A DNA stretch of 13,013 nt, taken from Dehalococcoidia bacterium UBA2158 (GTDB lineage Bacteria; Chloroflexota; Dehalococcoidia; Lucifugimonadales; UBA3495). The stretch's first letter is position 1; every line of letters starts with the position of its first letter. The notes beneath the pieces are model-generated. The model was given only the letters and a program-made list of their open reading frames with translations, had not been told where the DNA came from and did not search any database. The stretch is taken from assembly GCA_002328185.1 (NCBI GenBank), contig DCWQ01000023.1, forward strand, positions 1 to 13,013, in the 5' to 3' direction. This document shows, piece by piece, positions 1 through 7,079 of this stretch. The translations under genes were made by a program, and so were the position numbers.

Positions 1-19
1 GCTCGGCACGGGCAGCAGC

Positions 20-46
20 AAAACCGGGCGGGTTGGAAACCCGCCC
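20..46 (-). terminator. Palindrome, candidate terminator of the E2/ThDP operon
   Basis: A perfect 9-bp inverted repeat (GGGCGGGTT, three-base loop, AACCCGCCC) lies 25 bases past the stop of the minus-strand ThDP gene. Read on the minus strand, the stem is followed by GG and a run of only four T, so it is a modest rho-independent terminator. From memory, GC-rich palindromes of the type GTAGGGGCGGGTTT..AAACCCGCCC are scattered between genes in many environmental bacterial genomes, so it may equally be a dispersed repeat reused as a terminator. Confidence 0.5.
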
Positions 47-70
47 CTACAGTCACGGACTTGTGCCAGC

Positions 71-1711
71 CTAAGTAAGCGCGCCGAAACCGTCCGGGGT
101 CTGGACCTCTACCAGGTGGGTCTTGCCCGAGGCGATGGCGCTTTCCAGGGCCTTGCCCAGGTCGTTAACGTTGGTGACTTTGGTTCCCTCGAAGCCGTAG
201 GACTCGAAAATCTTTACGAAGTCGGGGTTGACCAGGTCGGTAGCGAACCGGCGGTTGTCGCCGAAGCGGTCGCTCTGGAAGCCCTTGAGGACGCCCCAGG
301 CGTTGTCGTTAAACATCAGCACCACCGGGTGGATACCGTACTGGGCGCAGGTGGCCAGTTCCTGGAAGTTGTACTGGAAGCCGCCGTCGCCTGTGACGCA
401 GACGACTGGGCTGTCCGGCTTGCCCACCTTGGCGCCTATGGCCGCCGGGAAGGCAAAGCCAAGTCCCAGCCAACCATGGGGGTGCATGTAGGTCTTGGGC
501 TCGTAGATGTCCAGGCAGCGGGTGGCCCGGCTGGCGCCCACAGTCGGGTCCAGCGAGAAGATGGTGTTCCGGGGCGTAACTGCACGCACGGTCTCGAAGA
601 CCTTGAGTTCGTTGCTCCAGGTCTCTTCCAACCGGCTGCGTATGTTGCCTCTGATCGACTTAATATCGTCTTGGAACGCTGCGCCTTTATGGACGTCCTG
701 ATCGCCGATGGCGCCCAGCCATTGCTGCACCACGGCCTGGGAGTTGGCGACGATGGGCACGGTGGCCGAATAGTTCTTGCCGATGGCCTCGCCGTCCAGC
801 AACACGTGGACCATGTCATTGGGCAGTTGCAGCCCGATGCCGCTGGTGGACCGGTGGGGCATTATGGACCCCAATACAACCACCAAGTCGCAGGTGCCCA
901 GCCATTCTTGCACCGGGTTCTCACCCCAGATGCGCCGGCCCATGATCTGCCCCAGGGACTGGGCATGGTCTTCAGGGAACGCCCCCTTGGCCCCGTCGCT
1001 AGTGACTATCGCCGCACCCAGTTTCTCCGCCAGTTCTACGATCTGCTGGGTGCCGCCCAACTGTTGGACCTCTTCGCCCACCAAGATGGCGGGACGCTTG
1101 GCCTTGAGTAGCATCTGCAGCGCCTTCTCGACCTGGTTTGGGTCGCCCTGGGGGATGTTGGGCTGCCGGGCGGTCAGCATCTCCACATCGGCTTCAGTCC
1201 CCAATAGGTCGGTAGGTATTTCCAATTCGATAGGCCTGGGCCGACGGGTCTGGAAGCGGTCGAAAGCCTGCGTGATGTTGTCGGGTATGGATTCCACCTC
1301 GGGGATGCTGGTGTTCCAATCAGTCACGGCCTCAAACATTCGAAGCTGGTCCTTGGTCTCGTGGGTTGCCAGCTTGCCGCTGCCGAGGAACTCTTGCTCA
1401 ACGTTGGTGGTGATCTCCAGGATGGGCGAGCCCGAAAAGTAGGCCTCGCCGATGGCACCCACCGAGTCGGCTGCGCCGGGGCCGGTGCTGGTGAACAAAA
1501 CGCCTGGCTTGCCGGTGGCCCTGGCGTAACCGTCGGCCATGAACCCACAGCCCAACTCGAGCCGGCCTCCGACAAACTGAATGCTGTCCTGACTCCCAAA
1601 CAGGGAATCGAACAGGTCCAGATTGTGGATGGATATGATGCCGAACACAGTATCCACGCCCTGGGTTTTGAGGGATTCGACGACGGCCTGACCGCCGGTT
1701 AGTTTAGGCAA
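71..1711 (-). CDS. Thiamine diphosphate-dependent enzyme, acetolactate synthase-like
   Basis: A 546-residue protein with the three-domain layout of the pyruvate oxidase/acetolactate synthase/benzoylformate decarboxylase family. The N-terminal pyrimidine-binding domain (about 1-170) has the glutamate that activates ThDP (E52, in GGRLELG) and the conserved ADGYARATGKPG stretch. A central domain covers about 190-340. The C-terminal pyrophosphate domain has the metal-binding GDG (441-443) and NDN (468-470). Family length is usually 530-590. The substrate cannot be told from sequence: a 2-oxoacid carboligase or decarboxylase is likely, and a true biosynthetic ilvB is less likely because no small subunit (ilvN) is adjacent. 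Start choice: an in-frame ATG at 1747 lies inside an intergenic repeat without a ribosome site. The TTG at 1711 is preceded by AAAGGAGAG at good spacing and by sequence resembling family N-termini, so I chose TTG. It lies 117 bases downstream of the E2 gene, probably in one operon. The stop is TAG. Confidence 0.85.
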   Translation of the reverse strand: MPKLTGGQAVVESLKTQGVDTVFGIISIHNLDLFDSLFGSQDSIQFVGGRLELGCGFMADGYARATGKPGVLFTSTGPGAADSVGAIGEAYFSGSPILEITTNVEQEFLGSGKLATHETKDQLRMFEAVTDWNTSIPEVESIPDNITQAFDRFQTRRPRPIELEIPTDLLGTEADVEMLTARQPNIPQGDPNQVEKALQMLLKAKRPAILVGEEVQQLGGTQQIVELAEKLGAAIVTSDGAKGAFPEDHAQSLGQIMGRRIWGENPVQEWLGTCDLVVVLGSIMPHRSTSGIGLQLPNDMVHVLLDGEAIGKNYSATVPIVANSQAVVQQWLGAIGDQDVHKGAAFQDDIKSIRGNIRSRLEETWSNELKVFETVRAVTPRNTIFSLDPTVGASRATRCLDIYEPKTYMHPHGWLGLGFAFPAAIGAKVGKPDSPVVCVTGDGGFQYNFQELATCAQYGIHPVVLMFNDNAWGVLKGFQSDRFGDNRRFATDLVNPDFVKIFESYGFEGTKVTNVNDLGKALESAIASGKTHLVEVQTPDGFGALT

Positions 1712-1742
1712 AATGCTCTCCTTTGTTCTGTTCAAGCGGTCA

Positions 1743-1830
1743 GCCATCAGCTTTCAGCGGTCAGCTTGGAATCGTCGGGCCTTTGGCCCATCAAATAGCT
1801 GAATGCTGACCGTTGAATGCTGATAGCTCT
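1743..1830. repeat. Imperfect inverted repeat between E2 and ThDP genes
   Basis: The spacer consists of two arms built on the words ATCAGC, TTCA, CGGTCAGC (left, about 1747-1768) and their reverse complement (right, about 1797-1826). Between them sits a smaller hairpin GGGCC-TTT-GGCCC (1777-1789). Within each arm the motif GCTGA recurs. The right end runs into the E2 stop codon, and the left end contains the decoy ATG of the next gene. It resembles a dispersed REP/MITE-like intergenic element, and in RNA it would fold into a long stem between two genes of an operon. Confidence 0.6.
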
Positions 1831-3223
1831 AGATTACTAAGCTGATCGGGTTTTCCAGGAGTTTCTTGATCTCCACTATGAACTGGGCAGCCTCCGCTCC
1901 ATCGGCCACTCGGTGGTCCGTGGAGAGGGTGGCTTTCATGATTTGGGCTATGGCCAACTCACCGTCACGCACCGCCGGCTGTTCCTTGACCGTCCCCACC
2001 GCCAATATGGCCGCGTGGGGCGGGAAGATGATGGCGGTGAAGCTCTCGATGTCGAACATGCCCATGTTGCTGACGCTAAAGGTGGTGCCGCTGTACTCGT
2101 CGTTCCGCAGTGAGCCGCTGTTGGCCCTGGCAGCCAGGTCGCGACTGGCGGCGGCAATCTCAACCAAACTGATATTCTCGCAGCCGTTGATACCCGGCAC
2201 GATCAGCCCCGATTCCAGGGCGATGGCGATGCCCACGTTGATGGACGCGTTCATCTGTAGGTGGTCGTCCCGGAAGAACGAGTTGAACTTCGGGTGACGG
2301 CCAATGGCGATGGCCGACGCTTTCACGATCAGGTCGTTGACGCTGACCCGTTTCTCGGCGTCCAGCTCGTTGTTCACGTCCCGCCGGAACGCCATGGCCT
2401 TGGTCATATCGATATCGACCGAGACATAGAAGTGGGGCGCGGCTCCCCAACTGTCCGCGGTCACCTTGGCAATGGCCTGACGCATCCGCGTAAGTTCAAC
2501 GTTCTCAGAGGTAGATGTCGCCTGCGTGGCGGTGTCCCTTGGATCTGCAGGGGCTGCGGCCGCCGCGGGAGCAGCATGTTCCGGGACGTCTTCTTCGGTT
2601 ATCCGCCCGCCAGGGCCGGTGCCAGAGAGCGTGCCCAGGTCGATGCCCCGCTCTCTAGCCAACCGCTTGGCCAGGGGAGACGCCTTAATATAGCCATTCA
2701 CTGATGCGGCCGCGGCTGCCGGGGCGGACGCACCCTGCTCCGGAATGTCGGCTTCAGTGACGCGGCCGCCCGGGCCGGTGCCGGTGATGGTGGAAAGGTC
2801 TACGCCGCGCTCTTTGGCCAAGCGGCGGGCCAGGGGAGATGCCCTTACTTCACCGTCGCTGGTTGCGGGAGCCGCTCCTGCAGGTGGCGCTTGGGCCGAA
2901 ACTTCTGGGGCAGCCGCAGGAGAACGAGCCTCCGCAGGCGCGGCCAGAGCAGCATTCGTCAGAATGTCTTCGGAAATCGCTTCGCCGGGGTTCGTTATCA
3001 CCGCGATGAGCCCGCCTACCGGGATGGTGGCTCCTTCCTCGGCAACGATCTTTGCCATCACGCCGCCGGTGTAAGCTTCATATTCAACAGTGGCTTTGTC
3101 TGTCTCAATCTCGGCGATGACCTCACCCCGGATCACTTCCTCGCCTTCCTTCTTAAGCCAACGGACCACCTTGCCCTCGTGCATGTCGTAGCCCATCTGG
3201 GGCATAACCATTGATGTGGCCAA
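1829..3223 (-). CDS. 2-oxoacid dehydrogenase complex E2 (dihydrolipoamide acyltransferase)
   Basis: A 464-residue E2 that moves acyl groups from lipoamide to CoA in the core of a 2-oxoacid dehydrogenase complex. An N-terminal lipoyl domain (about 1-78) has the lipoylation lysine K43 in ETDKA. After an Ala/Pro linker come two peripheral-subunit-binding domains (about 127-160 and 180-213), both with the signature ASPLA.RLA.ERG.DL...GTGPGGR.TE.D. Another Ala/Pro linker leads to the catalytic domain (about 240-464) with the active-site DHRVADG (H437). Two binding domains in tandem is unusual, since most E2 proteins have one. Acetyl (pyruvate) specificity is likely by similarity but not proven. 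AGGAGG stands 11 bases before the ATG. E1 genes are absent from the window, E3 (lpdA) is 4 kb upstream on the same strand, and the ThDP gene follows downstream. The stop is TAG. Confidence 0.93.
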   Translation of the reverse strand: MATSMVMPQMGYDMHEGKVVRWLKKEGEEVIRGEVIAEIETDKATVEYEAYTGGVMAKIVAEEGATIPVGGLIAVITNPGEAISEDILTNAALAAPAEARSPAAAPEVSAQAPPAGAAPATSDGEVRASPLARRLAKERGVDLSTITGTGPGGRVTEADIPEQGASAPAAAAASVNGYIKASPLAKRLARERGIDLGTLSGTGPGGRITEEDVPEHAAPAAAAAPADPRDTATQATSTSENVELTRMRQAIAKVTADSWGAAPHFYVSVDIDMTKAMAFRRDVNNELDAEKRVSVNDLIVKASAIAIGRHPKFNSFFRDDHLQMNASINVGIAIALESGLIVPGINGCENISLVEIAAASRDLAARANSGSLRNDEYSGTTFSVSNMGMFDIESFTAIIFPPHAAILAVGTVKEQPAVRDGELAIAQIMKATLSTDHRVADGAEAAQFIVEIKKLLENPISLVI

Positions 3224-3275
3224 GTGTGCCTCCTGGGCGAGCCAAGGTCAGTCCGCCTCGGCCTACGCTGGATAG

Positions 3276-3304
3276 ATATTAATGCACGGCAAGAAGCGGG
3301 GCAA
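3276..3304 (-). promoter_or_regulatory. Candidate promoter for the E2 operon
   Basis: On the minus strand, TTGCCC (3304-3299) and TAATAT (3281-3276) are separated by exactly 17 bases. Each box matches four of six consensus bases. The site lies just downstream of the T-run of the terminator at 3310-3338 and about 50 bases before the E2 start codon, which is the expected arrangement for a new transcription unit. The tatA promoter uses the same TAATAT box. Confidence 0.5.
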
Positions 3305-3309
3305 CCGCC

Positions 3310-3338
3310 AAAAAACGGAAGCGGACAATGTCCGCTCC
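3310..3338 (-). terminator. Rho-independent terminator upstream of E2
   Basis: On the minus strand, GGA-GCGGAC, a three-base loop and GTCCGC-T-TCC form a GC-rich stem, followed closely by CG and six T. It ends a transcript arriving from the 3340-4100 region, which contains no intact gene. The most economical reading is that it terminated the now decayed avidin gene (stop at 3469). An attenuator in the leader of E2 is the alternative. Confidence 0.65.
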
Positions 3339-3413
3339 CGTGATGGTTCCAAACTGGAGTTTGGTGTGCCGAGACTAGGCCAATTGAAGGGAGGCCATCT
3401 AACTATTTCCAAC

Positions 3414-3458
3414 AAGGCCGATGAGCCTTATGTATCAATATCAATACTCATCGGTCTT
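3414..3458. repeat. 12-bp inverted repeat with 21-base A/T-rich loop
   Basis: AAGGCCGATGAG (3414-3425) pairs with CTCATCGGTCTT (3447-3458) through 12 positions, including one G-T pair. The loop is A/T-rich with the direct repeat ATCAAT. There is no T-run on either strand, so it is a poor terminator. It lies just past the final stop of the avidin relic. It could be an RNA 3'-end structure or an operator. I do not recognise it. Confidence 0.45.
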
Positions 3459-3468
3459 AGGTCTGCTA

Positions 3469-3884
3469 TTACGGAGGGGAGCGTCGCAGCAGTTTGGACT
3501 TCCCCGCCACCTGATCTGCGGACGGACTCGTTCTTGTAAAGACATCTTGGCCCACATGGGTAGCGGATCAATGTTGGCTAGGAAAGATCCAACTGTGAGT
3601 AGCCAAAACGGATTGATCTGATCTGCGCCGTTAATATTTTGCGCTTGACCAGATTATGTGGTAACCGAATAGCAAGGTGCATGGGTATTGTCCCAATTGA
3701 CAACAAACGCGATTCTGTCTCAAATACTATCCGTTTCAATAAGTTCTACCAAGTCATAGCTCCCTTGAGCGCAACCGTCACTGGAAACGGCTGTCGTATA
3801 ACTGTCCACAAGCTGTCCATCAGAAACTGTGGTTATTTCCATCGTTGATCCTAGTTTGTTGTACCAAAGCCCTCGAACGTTCTT
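3469..3884 (-). pseudogene. Degenerate (strept)avidin-family biotin-binding protein
   Basis: Minus-strand translation across several lesions gives about 137 residues matching the avidin/streptavidin barrel in order: GLWYNKLGSTM, DSYTTAV, FVVNWDN, YSVTT(stop)SGQ, QINPFWLLT and VGQDVFTR. Streptavidin counterparts, from memory, are GTWYNQLGST, GTYESAV, VAWKNN, HSATTWSGQ, RINTQWLLT and VGHDTFTK. Biotin contacts still encoded correspond to streptavidin N23, S27, Y43, S45 (as T), W79, S88, T90, W108 and D128. Lesions: the codon seven bases after AAGGAG (3897-3892) is AAG where ATG is expected (3884); TGA at 3722-3720; TAA at 3656-3654 in place of W92; a frameshift near 3575-3570; TGA at 3570-3568 in place of W120. 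Translation then runs to TAA at 3471-3469. No signal peptide is visible. An internal ATG (3842) could give only a 40-residue fragment. A terminator lies 130 bases downstream. The many lesions argue against sequencing error and against recoding of UGA. Confidence 0.86.
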
Positions 3885-3913
3885 CGGTTTTCTCCTTCTA
3901 AATACCTAACACT

Positions 3914-4072
3914 TCAATTCTGGCCGATCGAGGAAGAGACCGGCATGTGACGCGCTTGATTAGGCAGGAGCAAGTCACTGCGCTTTCGGGTATTATTTTT
4001 TATCAATTCGGTAATATCATCGTGTTTTAACAAGCCTCCGCAACACTCCATGCCGTAATCGGAATATTCCAC
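3914..4072 (-). CDS. Small unidentified open frame upstream of the avidin relic
   Basis: A minus-strand frame of 52 codons from a GTG at 4072 (an ATG at 4051 would give 45) to TGA at 3916-3914. It includes MECCGGLLKHDD, ELIKNN and NQARHMPVSSSIGQ. It has protein-like composition with a Cys-Cys pair, but I know no family for it. No convincing ribosome site precedes either start. It ends 17 bases before the ribosome site of the avidin relic, so the two may once have formed an operon. Given the decay next door it may be a remnant of a longer gene, or chance. The other strand shows nothing better here. Confidence 0.25.
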   Translation of the reverse strand: MEYSDYGMECCGGLLKHDDITELIKNNTRKRSDLLLPNQARHMPVSSSIGQN

Positions 4073-4170
4073 GTGAAATCAGGGCAGCGAGGGCCAGGAT
4101 CAGCCGCCCATCAACTCAGTTATGGTCGAGGCCAGCCGCCGGGCATGGCCAGAATCTTTGGATCAGCTCT

Positions 4171-4216
4171 CAACAAATAAAAAGGGAGCCCCCCTTTTTC
4201 ATCGGGGCGCTCCCTT
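4171..4216 (-). terminator. Terminator of the lpdA/2-oxoacid:ferredoxin oxidoreductase unit
   Basis: On the minus strand AAGGGAGC pairs with GCTCCCTT (4216-4209 with 4189-4182). An inner GGGG/CCCC pair and a one-base bulge extend the stem. TTTTTATTTGTT follows immediately. It lies about 70 bases past the stop codon of the beta-subunit gene. This is a typical strong rho-independent terminator, pointing leftward. Confidence 0.85.
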
Positions 4217-4287
4217 GGCTGGTTTCCTTTGTGATTCCGGAACACCGAGTGACCCCAGAAGGCGCCAGCCTTTTTCTCCGGCGAGGA

Positions 4288-5172
4288 CTACATCATCCGG
4301 TCGATGATATTCTGGGCCTCTTTTTTGCCCAGCCCAAGAGGCCGCAAGGAGAGAGGTCCGCCTTCTTTCAAAACGGGCTCCACGTCCTCCAGCGCTGAAC
4401 GATCACTCTCGTAGAATACCCCGGTGTAGATTGTGTCGCCGAACACCATCGCCTTCTCGCAGGCCAACTTCCAGTCGGTGGTGTTGTGTTCCTCATCCTC
4501 CAGTTTTTTGACCCGCTCCTTGAAGAAGTCGTGGGTATTGTTGAGGTTGAAGGTCACGCAGGGGCTGAACACGTCGATGATGGAGAACCCCTTGTGATTG
4601 ATGCCTTGTTGGATGATGCCAGACAGGTGCCTGACATCCCCGCTATAGGCGCGGGCCACGAAGGTCGCGCCATTCATTATTGCCGAGGTTAGAGGGTTGA
4701 CCGGCTGCTCCACGTTACCAAAAGGCGTGCTCTTGGTGGTCATGCCCAGGCTGCTGGTAGGGGAAATCTGGCCGGTGGTCAGCCCGTATATCTGGTTATT
4801 CATCACCACGTACGTCAGGTCGGTGTTGCGGCGTGCGGTGTGGGTGAAGTGGTTTCCGCCGATGCCGTAGCCGTCGCCGTCGCCGCCAGTGACGATCACG
4901 TTCATCTCGTGGTTGGCCATCTTGACCCCGGTGGCCATGGCCAGAGACCGGCCGTGGAGGGTGTGCATGCCATAGGTGTTGATGTACCCAGGCAGGTTGG
5001 AAGAACAACCGATGCCGCTGACCGTCATGATCTCATGGGGACGGAACCCCAATTCAGCAACAGCCCTCTGTATGGCGTTCAGAACGCCAAAGTCGCCGCA
5101 ACCGGGGCACCAGTCGGGGTCCGACTTGCCTTTGAAGTCTCTTGGCGTAAGGTTAATCTCTGTGGTTGCCAT
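4288..5172 (-). CDS. korB: 2-oxoacid:ferredoxin oxidoreductase, beta subunit
   Basis: A 294-residue ThDP- and [4Fe-4S]-binding subunit of the enzyme that oxidatively decarboxylates a 2-oxoacid (2-oxoglutarate or pyruvate) to acyl-CoA with ferredoxin as acceptor, or runs in reverse as a carboxylase. Cluster cysteines as in two-subunit enzymes are seen at C22 and C25 (WCPGCGDFG), C56 (GIGCSS) and C205 (SPCVTF). The ThDP/Mg site is GGDGDGYGIGGNH (about 96-108) followed by MNNQIYGLTTGQ. The ATG is preceded by GAGGTGA at normal spacing. It lies 55 bases downstream of the alpha-subunit gene, in its operon, with a terminator behind it. The symbol follows the KorB-like class. Substrate preference (2-oxoglutarate versus pyruvate) cannot be decided from sequence alone. 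The stop is TAG. Confidence 0.92.
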   Translation of the reverse strand: MATTEINLTPRDFKGKSDPDWCPGCGDFGVLNAIQRAVAELGFRPHEIMTVSGIGCSSNLPGYINTYGMHTLHGRSLAMATGVKMANHEMNVIVTGGDGDGYGIGGNHFTHTARRNTDLTYVVMNNQIYGLTTGQISPTSSLGMTTKSTPFGNVEQPVNPLTSAIMNGATFVARAYSGDVRHLSGIIQQGINHKGFSIIDVFSPCVTFNLNNTHDFFKERVKKLEDEEHNTTDWKLACEKAMVFGDTIYTGVFYESDRSALEDVEPVLKEGGPLSLRPLGLGKKEAQNIIDRMM

Positions 5173-5227
5173 GGTCTCACCTCACTCAACACCGGCTAAT
5201 CAACGTTGCCGGTTAACCGTTATATCT

Positions 5228-7009
5228 CTAGACGGTTATCTCTTGATAGGGGATGTATTTGTCGGTCTCCCCATTCACCTGGGCCTTCACGCCGTCGACT
5301 ATGTGATGTGGCATGAACGGTTCGCCGTCGTACTTGCGGATGTGCCCGTCGGCCGCAAACCCGGTCTCGCTGCGCAGATAGCGGGCGAACTGGCCCGAGA
5401 AGTTGTTCTCTACGATTATGGTTTTCTTAGCCTTGGAGAGGATGGCCAAAATCTTATCAGCATGGAACGGCACCATCCACTTTACCTGGACGTGGTTGGC
5501 CTTGACCCCGTCAGCGTTCAACGCGTCCACCGCTTCGGCGATCATCCCTTCCGTGGAACCCCACCCGATCAGCGTAACATCGGCGTTGGGTGGACCCTCC
5601 AGCACGGGAGCAGCTATATCACCCAGGATGTTATCGAACTTCCTGGCCCTCTTCTCCACCATCTGACGCCGTTTGTGGGGGTTGGTGAACTCGTCGCTGA
5701 GCAGCGTCGAGTCCTCGTCATGCTCGTCGGTGGCGGCCAGATGGACGTAGCCTTCGAGCCCCGGCAGCGCCCTGGGCGAAATGCCGCTCTCGGTGTGTTT
5801 ATAACGTAGATATCCATCGGTATCGGAAGGCTCGGTGATCAGCTCCCCACGATCAATGTCGGGATGCATGTTTATCAGGTCCGGGTCAACGCTGAAACGA
5901 CCCTCTGAAATATACAGGTCGGAGAGGATGATTGCAGGACATTGGTATTTGTCGGTTAGGTTGAACACCTCGGGCATGGTGTTGAAGGCGTCCAAACAAT
6001 CGGTGGGTGTGACTACGATGCGCTCAAAGTCTCCCTGACTGGCGCCCAAGGCCTGCCACAGGTCGCCCTGCTCGGTCTTGGTCGGGACGCCGGTTGACGG
6101 GCCGGCCCGCATTACATTGATGAAGACCACCGGGACCTCCATCATGGACGCCGCGCCGATGGCCTCGGTCATGAGGGCAAACCCTCCGCCTGAGGTGGCG
6201 CACAGAGACCGGGTTCCAGCTTGCCCAGCGCCCACTACCATATTGGCGACGCCGATCTCATCTTCAACTTGCCGGACCATGATGCCCAAGTTGCGGGCGT
6301 TGGCGGCCATCCAATGCAGGACTCCGGAAGCCGGGCTCATGGGGTAGGCAGCGTAAAACTTGACGCCTGCCGCAGCCCCGCCCATGGCCAGGGCGTCGTT
6401 GCCCGACCAAACGGCCAGAGGCTTTACGCCTGTGGGAGGCGACTGGTCGAAGGGATTGAAATGCTCTTGGGAATAATCGTATCCGGCCCTGGCGACTTTG
6501 ACGTTCTCGTCGACCATCTCCTGGCCGCGCCGCTGGAAACGAAGCGTCAGGCTCTCTTCCAGAACAGCGAAATCGATGCCCATCAGTGACGAGATCGCGC
6601 CCATCCCAACCGTGTTCTGGACCAGCCGATTCCTGCTGCCTTCGGTCAATTCTCCCACCGGCAGGCCGCATAGGTCCGCGCCCTTGTCTTCAGTGCCGGG
6701 CTCGATAGTATCGCTATTGTAGACGATCCGGCTGCCCGGACCCATCAGGCGCTGGTGCCGGTTCATGGTGTCTTGGTTCAGGCACATGAGAAGGTCCAGC
6801 TTGTCACCGTGGTTGTTGACCTCGACATCGCTGATGCGCATAGTCAAGAAGATGTGCCCGCCCCGGACGATCGACTGGTACGAGTTATACGTGCTCAGGT
6901 GCAATCCACGGCGGACGATTATCCGAGCCAGAATATCTCCGGGCGTAGCGATCCCTTGTCCCGCTTCTCCGCCTATCGCTAGTGCGAAATCATACGTTCC
7001 CAACCCCAT
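5228..7009 (-). CDS. korA: 2-oxoacid:ferredoxin oxidoreductase, fused gamma-alpha subunit
   Basis: A 593-residue partner of the beta subunit. The N-terminal gamma domain (about 1-190) opens with ALAIGGEAGQG and carries SYQSIVRGGH. The alpha domain (about 200-410) has YPMSPASG, where the family usually has YPITPSS, and RAGPSTGVPTKTEQGD. A C-terminal domain (about 460-593) ends in the VENNFSGQFA/LRSETG region that helps bind CoA and substrate. This gamma-alpha fusion is the usual form of the two-subunit enzymes. No ferredoxin-like domain is present, so an external ferredoxin is needed. Start: the frame runs up to an ATG at 7060, but the ATG at 7009 has GCAAGGAG eight bases before it and begins the family N-terminus, so I chose 7009. 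The gene follows lpdA after 153 bases, with a hairpin in between. The stop is TAG. Confidence 0.92.
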   Translation of the reverse strand: MGLGTYDFALAIGGEAGQGIATPGDILARIIVRRGLHLSTYNSYQSIVRGGHIFLTMRISDVEVNNHGDKLDLLMCLNQDTMNRHQRLMGPGSRIVYNSDTIEPGTEDKGADLCGLPVGELTEGSRNRLVQNTVGMGAISSLMGIDFAVLEESLTLRFQRRGQEMVDENVKVARAGYDYSQEHFNPFDQSPPTGVKPLAVWSGNDALAMGGAAAGVKFYAAYPMSPASGVLHWMAANARNLGIMVRQVEDEIGVANMVVGAGQAGTRSLCATSGGGFALMTEAIGAASMMEVPVVFINVMRAGPSTGVPTKTEQGDLWQALGASQGDFERIVVTPTDCLDAFNTMPEVFNLTDKYQCPAIILSDLYISEGRFSVDPDLINMHPDIDRGELITEPSDTDGYLRYKHTESGISPRALPGLEGYVHLAATDEHDEDSTLLSDEFTNPHKRRQMVEKRARKFDNILGDIAAPVLEGPPNADVTLIGWGSTEGMIAEAVDALNADGVKANHVQVKWMVPFHADKILAILSKAKKTIIVENNFSGQFARYLRSETGFAADGHIRKYDGEPFMPHHIVDGVKAQVNGETDKYIPYQEITV

Positions 7010-7079
7010 TTGGTCCGCTCCTTGCCTTCTTGTTATACCAGGCGTGGGTAGCGCCTTCAATCAGTCTAGATTCAGAGTC

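Noticed and set aside
116..1111. Long plus-strand open frame opposite the ThDP gene
   Set aside because: It is antisense to a gene with clear ThDP motifs, has no ribosome site and shows no recognisable domain. Long antisense frames are expected in GC-rich coding DNA.
3282..3848. Plus-strand frames in the gap between E2 and korB
   Set aside because: They read against the avidin relic and have no ribosome sites or recognisable domains. The minus strand explains the region better.
4081..4170. Short minus-strand stretch reading HARRLASTITELMGG before a stop
   Set aside because: About 20 codons bounded by stops, lying between the korB terminator and the small frame. It is too short to tell from chance.
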